Positions 1 through 10,500 of a DNA stretch of 14,203 bases are shown piece after piece. Positions within the stretch are counted from its first letter, which is position 1, and each line of letters starts with the position of its first letter. The translations under genes and the position numbers were made by a program. Below the pieces are notes generated by a model that was not told where the DNA came from, made no database searches, and saw nothing but the letters and a program-made list of their open reading frames with translations. Origin of the DNA: Temnopleurus reevesii (taxonomy: Eukaryota; Echinodermata; Echinoidea; Temnopleuroida; Temnopleuridae); NCBI GenBank assembly GCA_036244855.1, contig BQKZ01006085.1:19790-33992 (forward strand). Direction: 5' to 3'.

Positions 1-28
1 TACACATCTAGATGTGTATAAGAGACAG
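1..28. other. Nextera mate-pair junction adapter remnant (sequencing artefact)
   Basis: Bases 10-28 are AGATGTGTATAAGAGACAG, the complete 19-bp Tn5 mosaic end used in Nextera libraries. Bases 1-9 (TACACATCT) are the last nine bases of its reverse complement. The head-to-head junction of the two is the circularisation adapter of Nextera mate-pair libraries. The sequence is therefore untrimmed adapter at a contig edge, not a genomic transposon. The G run that follows directly is probably also artefactual. Confidence 0.96.
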
Positions 29-39
29 GGGGGGGGGGG
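28..39. repeat. G homopolymer (12 G) next to adapter
   Basis: Twelve consecutive G follow the adapter, the first shared with its last base. Its position at the adapter boundary suggests a low-quality or no-signal read end rather than genomic sequence. A second 12-G run lies at 2318-2329. Confidence 0.75.
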
Positions 40-152
40 TCTACACCATTTTTACAAGTTTCCATACTCCCAGTGTCACGGAGCATGATTATAATCCACC
101 AAGACTTGTGTTGCTCTCCTGCTATTAACACGGAAAGTTGTAATATTCATCC

Positions 153-314
153 AGGGTTGTGTTTCATAAATCTGTTCGTAGATCACCGCACGACCCTCCT
201 AATGACTGTACAATTCAGTGATTTAGCGACAGGAGCTATCATTGAGAGCAGGGAAGGGCCATCTGTCGTCAGTAGAGTCATGGGTAGATCTACGAACAGC
301 TTTTTGAAACCCAG
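153..314. mobile_element. Fold-back, MITE-like element with long imperfect inverted repeats
   Basis: The left arm (about 153-206) and right arm (about 265-314) are imperfect inverted repeats. GTTTCATAAATCTGTTCGTA on the left pairs with TACGAACAGCTTTTTGAAAC on the right, and similarity continues inward for about 25 more bases. A short unpaired centre lies between. There is no transposase. The motif TTTCATAAAGCTGTTCGTA is one I recall from short hairpin repeats of sea urchins and other marine invertebrates. An open frame runs through the element on the plus strand but looks fortuitous. Confidence 0.7.
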
Positions 315-678
315 TCTGTTCGCAAACTGATCAAGGCTGATGTTTGGTAATATGATTACATTATCCTAGTATTTAGACAGGATATTACCGTAATACAGAC
401 ACTTTTTTAACCCCAAAATCGGTAACTCTACCGTTTGCTTCCAAGAGTCAAACCTATAAGCATAACACCAAAAGAGATTACCGAAGTTCTAATTTTATAC
501 TTTAAACGTTATCCAATTTGCAGCACATTCAACAGCCCTGACGGAATGGCATATGAGATATGCCTAGCATAATGTAAACAAACGTTTCTTAATTACTAAA
601 TCATGCTCTTACTCTCTTTTCCCCCTGTTTTTCAGGTTGGGCTAGTTGTCCACTTCCGGCAGAAGCAGTCCTCTGTAA
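315..678. other. Non-coding, no gene seen
   Basis: Anonymous DNA between the fold-back element and the satellite. A small inverted pair (ggtaatat near 345 and atattacc near 383) is visible. A pyrimidine-rich tract ending in TTTTTCAG near 628-635 looks like a splice acceptor, but no supported exon follows. Confidence 0.6.
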
Positions 679-2231
679 CAGTGCTACGAGTGTTGAGCTT
701 GGCTGGACTGCTCCTTGGTTTGGTCTTTGTATTCTGGTTTCCACGGTGATGATTGGCTAACGCGACACACTACCAAAAAGACTTTGATATCAATCATTTA
801 AGACAACTACAAGAAACACATTTCATGAGGTAAGCGGTGCTACGAGTGAAGAGTTTGGCTGAAGTACCACTGAGTATCGTTTGAGTTACTGGGTTTTCCA
901 TGATGATGAAGTCGAGATACTACCGCAAAAACATTGCTACCAAAAAGTTTGGTCCTCCAAATTACCACAATGGATACATTCATTTGAGTTATCGGGTTTT
1001 CCATTATGATGAAGGGCTAAACCGACACACTACCGTAAAGACGTTCGTACCAAAACCTCTGGTCCTCCAAATGACCACAACGGAAATATTCATGCAATAT
1101 TTGGTGCTGCGAGTGCTGAACTTCGCTGGACTACTCCTTGATCCTCTGATTCCCGCGATGACAATGGACTAAGATCGCACATTATCCTACAGACATTGAC
1201 ACCATCAGTGACAGAAGTCTGGTCCTCTAAATGACCACAACGGAAATATTCATGCAATATTTGGTGCTGCGAGTGCTGAACTTCGCTGGACTACTCCTTG
1301 ATCCTCTGATTCCCGCGATGACAATGGACTAAGATCGCACATTATCCTACAGACATTGACACCATCAGTGACAGAAGTCTGGTCCTCTAAATGACCACAA
1401 CGGAAATATTCATGCGATATTTGGTGCTACGAGTGTTGAATTTGGCTGGACTACTCCTTGGTGCTCTGATTCCCGCGATGATGACGAGCTAAGTAGACAT
1501 GCTACCGTAAAGCCATCTTTATGCGATAAGCAATGCTACCAGAGTGATGAGTTAGGCTGAACTTTTCCTGGATGTGGTCTTAGTACCATGGTTTCCCCAG
1601 TGATGATGGTCTAAGTCGACGTACTACCGTAAAGACGCGGCTTGGCCCTTCAAAGGACAACAAAGATGATGTCCATGCGATAAGCGATGCTACGATTGAT
1701 GAGTTTAGCTGGCGTACTCCTCGTTATAATGGCGATGCTCTGGATTCCCCAGTGGCAATTACCGTAAAAAAACATTTGATACCACCGATGACAAACGTCT
1801 CATCCTTCAAAGGACTACGAAGTATTAATGAGATAAGCGGTGCTACGAGTGTTAAGCTTTGGTGGAGTGCTACTAGGTGTGGTCTCAGTGCTGTCGCTTC
1901 ACCGATGATGATGAGCCAAGTCGACACAATACCAAGACAGTGGCGTGACCATTCAAAGGACATTAAAGACATTCTTTATGCGATGAGCGGTGCTACCGGA
2001 GGCCAGTGTGGCTAGAGTACTGTTCGTTGTGGTCTTATCACTTTGTCTTCCAACCCGAGGATGTGTCAAGGCGGCATACTACCGTAAAGATATCATATGA
2101 TATCATATGTTACAATGGTCTCGTTGATCAAAGGACGCTATTCGGTGCTACGAGTGATGAACTTGGCTGGACCATGGAATTATCGATTCCTTGGCTCGAC
2201 GAGTTTGATTGTTCGTTCTGTACTATAATTT
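679..2231. repeat. Diverged tandem repeat (satellite), unit about 150-160 bp, about 10 units
   Basis: The landmark GTGCTACGAGTG...TTGGCTGG recurs near 679, 836, 1103, 1263, 1423, 1533, 1687, 1840, 1990 and 2145. Further shared words occur at fixed places in the unit: TGATGATG, CGACACACTACCGTAAAGAC, GGTCCTCCAAATGACCACAA and ATTCATGCGATAAGCGG. Most units are strongly diverged and contain indels. No reading frame is kept along the array, so I read it as a minisatellite or satellite rather than coding repeats. The unit is unrelated to the array at 6441-7431. Confidence 0.85.
1061..1380. repeat. Recent exact 160-bp doublet inside the satellite
   Basis: Bases 1061-1220 and 1221-1380 are two consecutive 160-bp units that differ at one base by eye (C or T at the eighth base). 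The next unit starts the same way at 1381 and then diverges. The homogeneity of this pair in an otherwise divergent array indicates a recent unequal exchange or slippage event, or an assembly echo. Confidence 0.92.
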
Positions 2232-3394
2232 GTAATGACCCGCGTCAAAGAAAAACTTAAAACAATAGACGAATAGGAATGTACAGTAACGTCCAAGATG
2301 AACAAGACAACTAAGGTGGGGGGGGGGGGTAGCATCGTCCTATGATGAGACGCTCCATATTTGTTCGGGGCTGTATTTGACGTGGGATTTCAACTTTCGG
2401 GCTTCCATTAATGATACACATGACGTTGTATGGCTTCACCGCCAGCCGTTGGACCAAACTTTTCCCTCGGTTTTATGTTTTACCCAACTCACCAGAAACA
2501 TGTATTGTGTTTTAGAATAAAACAAGACTAAACAGTATCAATTATTTATATTGGGAAGACAATTTTGTTAATGTATATTTATACGTGATTTCAAATATCG
2601 ACGAATTCTGTCCTTTTTATCATTCTAATTTTCTCTTTATCACAGTCTTACAGCGTCAATTTATATTTATCCTTAAGATCATTCCATATAATTTTTGCAA
2701 CCTTTGCAAATTTATTCTATCAACATTATACAGTTCTTTTTTAACCCTATATTTTATGAAATTGTTATTTATTTATCATTTTTATGAGCATTTTCTTGAG
2801 AATTTATAATATCTAAGGAGTAGCTATAAAAAGGGCAATTGGGTTTATCAAATTTTCGAAAGCTCTTGCAATTATGCTACCAAAGCTACCCTTAGAGATC
2901 TCATTTCATTATACATTGTTATATGTTTTATACAACTATATAAATATATCGGTAGCTGGCCTACTTGTCTATAATGTAATCATCTTATAATGTATATGTA
3001 TTGTCGAAATACCAAAGTTTTATATGTAAGTTTTCTTAGTAAATGGCGCAATTAGCGATGACTAAATTTTGAAAGAGAGTACTTTTGCCGTGGAGCAATA
3101 ATGTGCCTGTAATATGCAAGCTTACCATTTTATTCTTGAATTAATAAAGCAATTGTGACATATGAAGATATGAAAAAAATGTAATCAGAACAAAATGTTG
3201 GCTGTATATGACGTTCAAATGAATAAATTCCAAATTCCATATACATCTGGAAACAGGGAACTTTCGGTACATAATTGTGGACATGAAATTATAACAGAAA
3301 TAATGTTAATCATTTATTTGCATTTTCAAATAGTATGTGACACTGGAACGATTTTGTTTAGCAAAGTTATAATATATTCCTAGGCTTAATGATA
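2232..3394. other. AT-rich non-coding stretch
   Basis: No gene is supported. The short open frames here (2585-2809 and 3195-3383, plus strand) are AT-driven, lack splice context and match nothing I recognise. A 12-G run sits at 2318-2329, and an AATAAA hexamer lies near 2516 on the plus strand with no coding region to serve. Confidence 0.6.
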
Positions 3395-3690
3395 ATAATA
3401 ATTCAGTTCTTATAAAGTGCTATAATCAGCTCCGTAAGAAGTCTATAAGCGCTCTCGCAGTAGTATACCATGGACTTAGCAATAGCAGTTTATGATGCTT
3501 TTATGCATTTAAATGACTATATTCCTACCCGGTACCCATTCACCTCACCTGGGTTGAGTGCAGCACAATGTGGATGAATCTCTTGCTGAATGAAATTGAC
3601 GCAATGGATATGACTCGAACCACGGACCTCTGCAGGCAGCATGAAAGGCGAAAGTCAGAACCATTACACCACGACGCTTCTACTTTTTTC
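3395..3690. mobile_element. SINE-like dispersed repeat
   Basis: The left part, CTTATAAAGTGCTATAATCAG...CTATAAGCGCTCTCGCAG, belongs to a TATAGCGC/GCGCTT repeat family. The right part runs CTACCCGGTACCCATTCACC...CTGGGTTGAGTGCAGCACAATGTGG...GACTCGAACCACGGACCTCTG...CACCACGACGCTT. From memory this matches a short interspersed repeat common in echinoderms and other marine invertebrates. The reverse complement at 3611-3621 reads GGTTCGAGTCA, close to a pol III B box (GGTTCGANTCC), which is compatible with a tRNA-derived origin. No complete tRNA can be folded. Confidence 0.65.
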
Positions 3691-5072
3691 CCGTCGAACC
3701 CCAGTGTTTTTACACTTTCACGAAAGCGTTCGACCCTCCACCATATCATTACAGTAAAATGGGGTTATTTTGGACAAAGTGAAGTTGTACTGTTTACGGT
3801 TGTTGTATTTCCATTTCTTATGAGGCAGAGATACTAACCGTTCCAGAACATGAATGAGGCGTATATTCATACAAATTCAAGGTTTTCATGTCAAGTGATT
3901 AGCTGAGAGTGTGGTTTCTTTTGCCATGTTTGCTCTCACTTTTGTTCAGCTGTTGCGCCATTCACTCTCTAATTTTCACTTCATGCATATTCCGGAACGG
4001 GCAGAATCTCTGCTATATGGTAAGAAATCAATCATAACATTCTTCGGTGTTCAATTGGAAAGCAATAAGGAAGTATTCTTTTATGTTCCCGATGACGGTG
4101 CACATAAGAAATGAAATTGTTTTCCATGTAGCAAATATCGTGTGTATTTTTATTTACAGATGATTCCGATTTTCTTGAGAGAAGTTAATGTTGTTACCAT
4201 AAAAACAGCGATTGAACTATGTAGATCATCGTTCTTCGATTTGTTCAGATTGCAAAGATTATAAAGATGAAAAATGCAATATATTTTATTATAATCGATT
4301 TATTACTATATCAATTATGTGAAGCCTTCAATGTGTTCTTGAGAGATTTGAGAATAATCAACGACTCAGAATCTTAGGCTTATGCCTTGTTTTCACATTA
4401 ACATCAAAATATCTTCCTCATTTTTATATACTGAATAAAGAGTTATTTACTATGAATATGCGAGTCGCTATCTTTGTCAAAATTGTCCTACACAATTCCC
4501 AATCTATTCATTCATTAAAAAAACTATACGAAAAACTACCTCGTCAAATAATTCTCACTACAGTAATCCAATTGTAACCACTCTGGCACATGACCATTGA
4601 TACATTTTTAATAAATGAAATCATTGTGGATTATATGTATCGTCTACAATATTTTTTGCGAACTTATTAGGAGTTGTCGAACTGAAAATACAAATGCTAA
4701 GTATCCTAATTGTCGCATAAGCGGATGAAAAAAACCCACTAAAGAGCATATACAACTGCAACTTATACATATCTGTCAACAAAACAACTTTATTCGAATC
4801 ATTTGCACATATTAGAAATCTAATACTGCATCATGCTATTTGAAATACATGACGTATATGCGCAATACCCAACAAGAATGAATACACGAAGAAGACATAC
4901 AAAATTTGCTTAAAAAAGGAAAAACTAAGTACATGCAAGCATACTCTTAAATACACGAGTGTTTCATTATTATCTGAAAATGGGAATGAGTGTTTCAATT
5001 TCGTTGATTTGATTGCAGCTCAGCTTCATTTGAAAGGAGGTTATCTCCTAATTAATCAAACAATAATAGATG
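3691..5072. other. AT-rich intergenic DNA, no gene seen
   Basis: The longest frame (3911-4114, plus strand, 67 codons) has no recognisable motif. I see no conserved domain, RNA gene or clear repeat on either strand. Confidence 0.6.
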
Positions 5073-5127
5073 CAATTTATATAGCGCACGTATCCACTCT
5101 GATGAGTGCTCAAGGCGCTTTACATTA
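5073..5127. mobile_element. Fragment of the TATAGCGC...CAAGGCGCTTTACA dispersed repeat
   Basis: CAATTTATATAGCGCACG...TGAGTGCTCAAGGCGCTTTACA is a short inverted-repeat head (AGCGC against GCGCT). It is related to the left part of the 3395-3690 element and to 12681-12725. From memory this motif is dispersed in many marine invertebrate genomes. Only a fragment is present. Confidence 0.6.
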
Positions 5128-6440
5128 GTGCAATAATTAGAATATGAACGAAAAGAACAATTCGTATTTTTCACATTCTTTAAAGATTAGAGTTGGTTAA
5201 ACACACAAGACTACATCGTAACCATTCGACTTTGTCACTTTGTCAAAAATGATATTCGTGTCAAGAAATGTGAATGCATGATAAATAGATAAAATATAAA
5301 ATGTCATATGAATAAGTTAATAAATGAATGAAGTCGATTGAAACACAAAAAAAATAAAGAGGAGAAGAAAAAGTTTGACAATTAAGCTGACCATACAATG
5401 ATATCCTACCATGATCATACTTAGGATTACCATACGTTGAGTTTTGTGCTTTACTCACGAAACAGCACGACACGTCACTAAACAAAATATTTGAATTGCA
5501 ATTTTTTGTAGCTATCACAAAGATTATATTAAAGATAGACAGAAAACGAGAGCAATTGATATGATATACACTTTTAGACTATAATGCTACATTATTAGAA
5601 TTCCCTCACAGAGTTTGGAACATGATAGCAATGGTGGCGGTGATGACGATGATGATGAAGATGGTGAAGATGATGATTCTTATTCTTATTCTGCTTTTCG
5701 AGTTTAGTGTATATTTACATCGAAGTGCAATTAAGTATTAAGCCACCGTAAGCTTTCCTCCTAAAAAGTGAATACAAATATTATATGAATATTCTAAATA
5801 CATGTATAAACATTTATATAGCTTTATTCAAACCCCTCAATAACCATTAAGAAGTGGTTGCCAGTTCCCAAAGTGACGATTGTCAAAGCGTCTCATTCAA
5901 TTAAGATAAAGAAATATCGACCTAGCAACAATTGCAATTTGAAAATGCATATTTCTAACAATGTGTAGAAGAAGAAAGCTAATTTAATGAAAATAAATGA
6001 CGTTTTCATGAGAACTTCAACTAATCGTAAGATTTTGCTACCGTCGTCACTCTGTGCAAATGGTCATGAAATATCGTTACGGAAAACACTTTTAATAGCG
6101 TTTAGATGCACGTGTATAAATCTATATATTTAAATGATCATCTGGTGCGCAATGTATACATCAAATTCAAAACTTCCTTCAGGACTACTTTCTGGAAACT
6201 TTTCGTAATACGTGAGACAAATATTCACGAATACGTAGCAATGATACTTACAAATCATAATTAAATCTCAACTTAATATACAAGTTTATCATAAGGTGCC
6301 AAATAATAATTTAATTGATCCAAGCAGCTATGGTCAGGTTGGGAGTATGAATGCCTCCATCTCTTATTGTAATCCTAGTGAGAGTCCGTCATTTATCATT
6401 ATTTATATTTTCATAGAATATGTGACTGAAGAAATGATTG
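5128..6440. other. AT-rich intergenic DNA with a GAT-rich microsatellite
   Basis: No gene is supported. A degenerate GAT/GAA microsatellite lies at about 5633-5677, followed by a short TCTTAT repeat. The frame at 5261-5518 (minus strand) has no recognisable features. Downstream of the cyclase stop, this DNA and the tandem array to its right would hold any 3' untranslated region. Confidence 0.55.
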
Positions 6441-7431
6441 AATCATTTTGACCGGATCGATTTAACCCGATCCATCCGCATGAAACCATCCAGCGTTCAC
6501 GTTGTCGGGTTGCGTCTGTCTGATCTGGACTCGACCGGTATACTTCTGCTGATACATCTGCTTGTATTCGTGATCTTGGAGGAACATATTTCTTAAACTA
6601 CACATTTGAACCGAATCCATCCAGTTAAAACCACCCAGCATTTATATTGTCGGTTTGCGCCCGTCTGATCTGGATACGACCGGTATACTTCTGCTGATAC
6701 TGTGTGCTCGTATTTGTGCTTTTGAAGCGGTTAAAACCGGATTCATCCGCTTAAAACGATCCAGCATTCACATTGTCGGTTTGCGCCCGTCTGATCTGGA
6801 TTCGACCGGTAAACTTCTGCTGACATGGCTGATACATGTGCTCATATTTGTGCTACTGATGCGGTTCAATCGGATTCAGCGTTAGTTCGCATTGGGCCCT
6901 TGTGATCTGGATTCGACCGGTATATTTCTGTTGATACATGTGCTCATATTTGTGTTTATGAAGCGGTTCAAGTATTCACCTTTTAGAATGATCCAGCGTT
7001 TTTACGCCCGTCGGATCTGGATTCGACCGGTATAATTCTGTTGTAACATGTGCTCGTAATTGTGTTTTAAACCGATTCACCCCTTAAAACGATCCAACAC
7101 TTATATTGTCGGTTTGCGCTCGTCTGATCTGGATTCGGCCGGTATACTTTTGTCGATACATGTGCTCATATTTGTGTTTATGAAGCGGGTCAAACCGCTT
7201 TAATCCGCTTAAAACGATCCAGCATTCATATTGTCGATCTGCGCCCGTCTGATCTGGATTCGATCGGTATATTTCTCTTGATATATGTGCTGAAATCCGT
7301 GCTTATGAAGCGGTTCAAACCAGATAAATCCGCTTAAAACGACCCCGCATTCATATTGTCGGTATGCGCCCGTCTGATCTGGATACGACCGGTATACTTC
7401 TGCTGATACATGTGCTCATATTTGTGCTCGT
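6441..7431. repeat. Tandem array of eight ~125-bp units; the last unit is coding
   Basis: The core TGATCTGGATTCGACCGGTATACTTCTGCTGATACA recurs with anchors at 6521, 6666, 6792, 6903, 7013, 7125, 7250 and 7375. Spacings are 145, 126, 111, 110, 112, 125 and 125. Each unit reads GAAGCGGTTCAAACC, CCGCTTAAAACGATCC, CATTCATATTGTCGG, TGCGCCCGTCTGATCTGG and TGTGCTCATATTTGTG in order. On the minus strand a unit encodes a peptide of the type [20 protein letters not shown] followed by a short tail and TAA. The right-most unit is fused to the last exon of the cyclase and supplies its C-terminus and stop. Units anchored at 6792, 7125 and 7250 keep the same frame and stop. Confidence 0.93.
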
Positions 7432-7537
7432 GGAGTGACATGTCACCAAGTTGTGTGGAAGGCTCTATCAGTGATACCATGGAATGCTCAAAGTTATCTT
7501 TGCCGTTCAGCCAATAGGTGGTCAACAATCCTTTCCC
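7334..7537 (-). CDS. Guanylate cyclase terminal exon F with stop codon
   Basis: The acceptor GTCTTTCAG is followed by 67 codons and TAA. The first part, [18 protein letters not shown], completes the cyclase fold (family GKGxMRTYWLxG). Then come [19 protein letters not shown] and a basic tail, [20 protein letters not shown], ending in NAGSF. From HKYEH onward (about 7334-7430) the sequence is the last unit of the 125-bp tandem array. The tail is thus made of repeat DNA and is not a known cyclase motif. Its membrane distance and function are unknown. Confidence 0.9.
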   Translation of the reverse strand, partial: GKGLLTTYWLNGKDNFEHSMVSLIEPSTQLGDMSLHEHKYEHMYQQKYTGRIQIRRAHTDNMNAGSF

Positions 7538-10500
7538 CTGAAAGACATTAAAACATAAAAGAGGATATCTCTTGTTTAGATCCGAAGGGACATTAACTAA
7601 TTTGGGTATTCTGAAATAATCGTTTTAAAAGATTTTAGTGTGTATAATGAAACACCAGTCCCCCCCCCCCCCCAACGAGAGACAAAAACGCATTGAATAA
7701 GTTCATTCAAATTTAATAAGTTCTTGTGCTGATAATCCACGGAACGATGTCGTTTTCCGGCAACCGTTGAAACCTTGTTAAAATGGTTGCAGCTATTCTG
7801 ACGGTAACTTTAAAAAGTAAGCAATGAGTGAATAAGAATATATAAAACTATATTTACCTTGATCTCAATTTCTCCACGTTTGATGACATTATACCCTCCA
7901 AGCTCGTTGAGGGCAGCAAAGGTTTCGTAGCTGATCTGCACACGTCCAGCTGTAATTGTGAGAAAGACAAGAGTATAACGACCACTTCCCATTTATTACT
8001 TTTATCCAGAGATTTCACTTTGGCTCGAGAGAGCGTAACTGATTTAAGAAACGCAATAAAGCCACCCATGTCAACAATTATCATGATTATGTCTCTCCAA
8101 GTTTCGCATATTGTCATGAAAATAATTCTTAGAACTTGTCGGTTTATTTATCACGAGATTTATGTTTTAGGCGACGTGAATTTTTCTAATCATTATTTTT
8201 TTTTTATATGCATATTGAGTGAAAAAGATAGTTAGTCCACACTTTCTAACTATAATTTCCTTCTCCAAGCTATATAAAAAGAGAGAGCTACCTAAAATTG
8301 ATATTAATCAAGAGACCTGCTGAAACTATTTATCCGAAAAAGGGGAGCTATGGGGTAAAATGAAGTCAAAACGATCTTGATTTTTCGATTCTAACAGAAT
8401 CTCAAAGATAAAGCAAAACGACCTTATGATTTAGACTAAGATTCTGATACGATCGAAATCTCAGGCCCTTTCTTATTTCATTTTAATCTTGAAATTTTCA
8501 AAAAAATGTTTTGCATATTAATCAATCAGTCTTTTAATCTAAGGATGAGGTATAGAATTACAAATAACCACAGAAAGAAATCATGACTCACGGACGCCAG
8601 TAGTCTGCATTCGAGAAGCAATGTTGACAGTATCTCCAAAGAGACAGTATCGAGGCATCTTCAAACCTACTACTGCTGCTACGACTGGACCTAAAAGAAA
8701 AAAAAGTCAGGCTAAACAAAATTGTAATCAGATTCTGAATCCGCAAGGTACTCAGAAAAGTGTAAGATTTACCTGTATTCGGACGCTTGAGCTTTTGGAA
8801 GTATGTAGCGTCTTGTGGCAGTGCAATATACGTTCTTTTGAGCGCCCTCCTAATATGGCTTCTTGAAGGTCCAAATACATGTTTGCGCTTATAACCAGCG
8901 GCTGCCCAGTGTTCATGATATGTGAAAGAAACATTCTTAGCTTAATAATAAACTCACTAACCTGTANGAATGCTCAAAGTTATCCTTGCCATTCAGCCAA
9001 TAGGTAGTCAACAATCCTTTCCCCTGAAAGACATTAAAACATAAAAGAGGATATCTCTTGTTTAGATCCGAAGGGACATTAACTAATTTGGGTATTCTGA
9101 AATAATAGTTTAAAAAGATTTTGGTGTGTATAATGAACCACCAGTCCCCTCCCCCAACGAGAGACAAAAAACGCATTGAATAAGTTTATTCAAATTTGAT
9201 AAGTTCTTGTGCGGATAATCCACGGAACGATGTCGTAAATTTTTGTTAAAAAGTATTAGCACTTTAAAACGGCAATCGTTGAAACCTTGTTGAACATTGT
9301 TGTAGTTATTCTAACCATGCTAACGGTAACTTTAAATAAAGCTATATTTACCTTGATCTCAATTTCTCCACGTTTGATGACATTGTAACCTCCAAGCTCG
9401 TTGAGGGCAGCAAACGTTTCGTAGCTGATCTGCACGCGTCCGGCTGTAAATGTCAGAGCATCACAATAACGTGTGGTTTGTCATTCTTAGATAAAACTTT
9501 TAGTAGGAGAGGTTAACTGATTTAAGAAACGCAATTGATTCACCCATGCCAACGATAATGCCCCTTCCCAAGCTTCACATTTTTCATAAAAATGATTCAT
9601 AGAACTTGCCGTTCTATTAAGCCTGTTTTAAAGATACGTCTTATTTTGAGTAGAACTTAACTGGTTTGTATAATATGCATATAGGTATATGTGCAAGTTT
9701 TTAAAATATAATTAACCCACCAAAACCAATGATTCCCAAGCTTCGCGAGCTTCAAATTATTCTCAATCAAAATAATTATGAATGGAAAGCCACCAATCTT
9801 GATATTGAGTAATAATATTTTGCAAATAAACTAAGCAGCATTTCAATCAAGGGAGGGGAAACAATTATGAATAATCAAATAATGAAATGACTCACGGACG
9901 CCAGTAGTCTGCATTCGAGAAGCAATGTTGACAGTATCTCCAAAGAGACAATATCGAGGCATCTTCAATCCTACTACTGCTGCTACGACTGGACCTAAAA
10001 GAAAAAAAAGTCAGGCTAAACAAAATTGTAATCAGATTCTGAATCCGCAAGGTACTCAGAAAAGTGTAAGATTTACCTGTATTCGGACGCTTGAGCTTTT
10101 GGAAGTATGTAGCGTCTTGTGGCAGTGCAATATACGTTCTTTTGAGCGCCCTCCTAATATGGCTTCTTGAAGGTCCAAATACATGTTTGCGCTTATAACC
10201 AGCGGCTGCCCAGTGTTCATGATATGTGAAAGAAACATTCTTAGCTTAATAATAAACTCACTAACCTGTATGGATACCAACTCTTATCTTGAGTTTCTTG
10301 TTTCGTTTATGACGTACCTCCAGGAAGCTCACATGATACTGCAGATCCAAGGCGATTGTGGATACCTCTCCCACACTGCCGCGAGACAACTTCAATTCTT
10401 ACAATATTCATAACTTTGAATAAAATCACTAACCTGTGTGGATACTAACTCTTATCTTATTTCGTATATGAGGTACCTCCAGGAAGCTCACGTGATACTG

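Noticed and set aside
10..28. Genomic Tn5 transposon end
   Set aside because: The mosaic end is the engineered version joined head to head as in library adapters, with no transposon sequence next to it.
73..330. 85-codon plus-strand frame
   Set aside because: It runs through the fold-back element and has no recognisable motif or splice context.
2091..2109. Palindrome CATATGATATCATATG
   Set aside because: It is a short, AT-rich 10-base direct duplication inside the satellite; nothing suggests a regulator site.
2585..2809. Hydrophobic 74-codon plus-strand frame resembling membrane segments
   Set aside because: AT-rich DNA yields Phe, Leu and Ile codons by composition; there are no flanking signals or homologs I recognise.
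3610..3622. tRNA gene from the B-box-like GGTTCGAGTCA
   Set aside because: No acceptor stem or anticodon arm can be folded; it is better explained as a SINE-like repeat.
6441..7431. CRISPR-like array
   Set aside because: The whole ~125-bp unit is repeated, with no short repeats and unique spacers, and the genome is eukaryotic.
8621..10170. Plus-strand open frames at 8621-8866 and 9925-10170, nearly identical 81-codon proteins
   Set aside because: They are the antisense of exon D, its upstream intron and the cryptic frame. The minus strand carries the recognisable cyclase motif.
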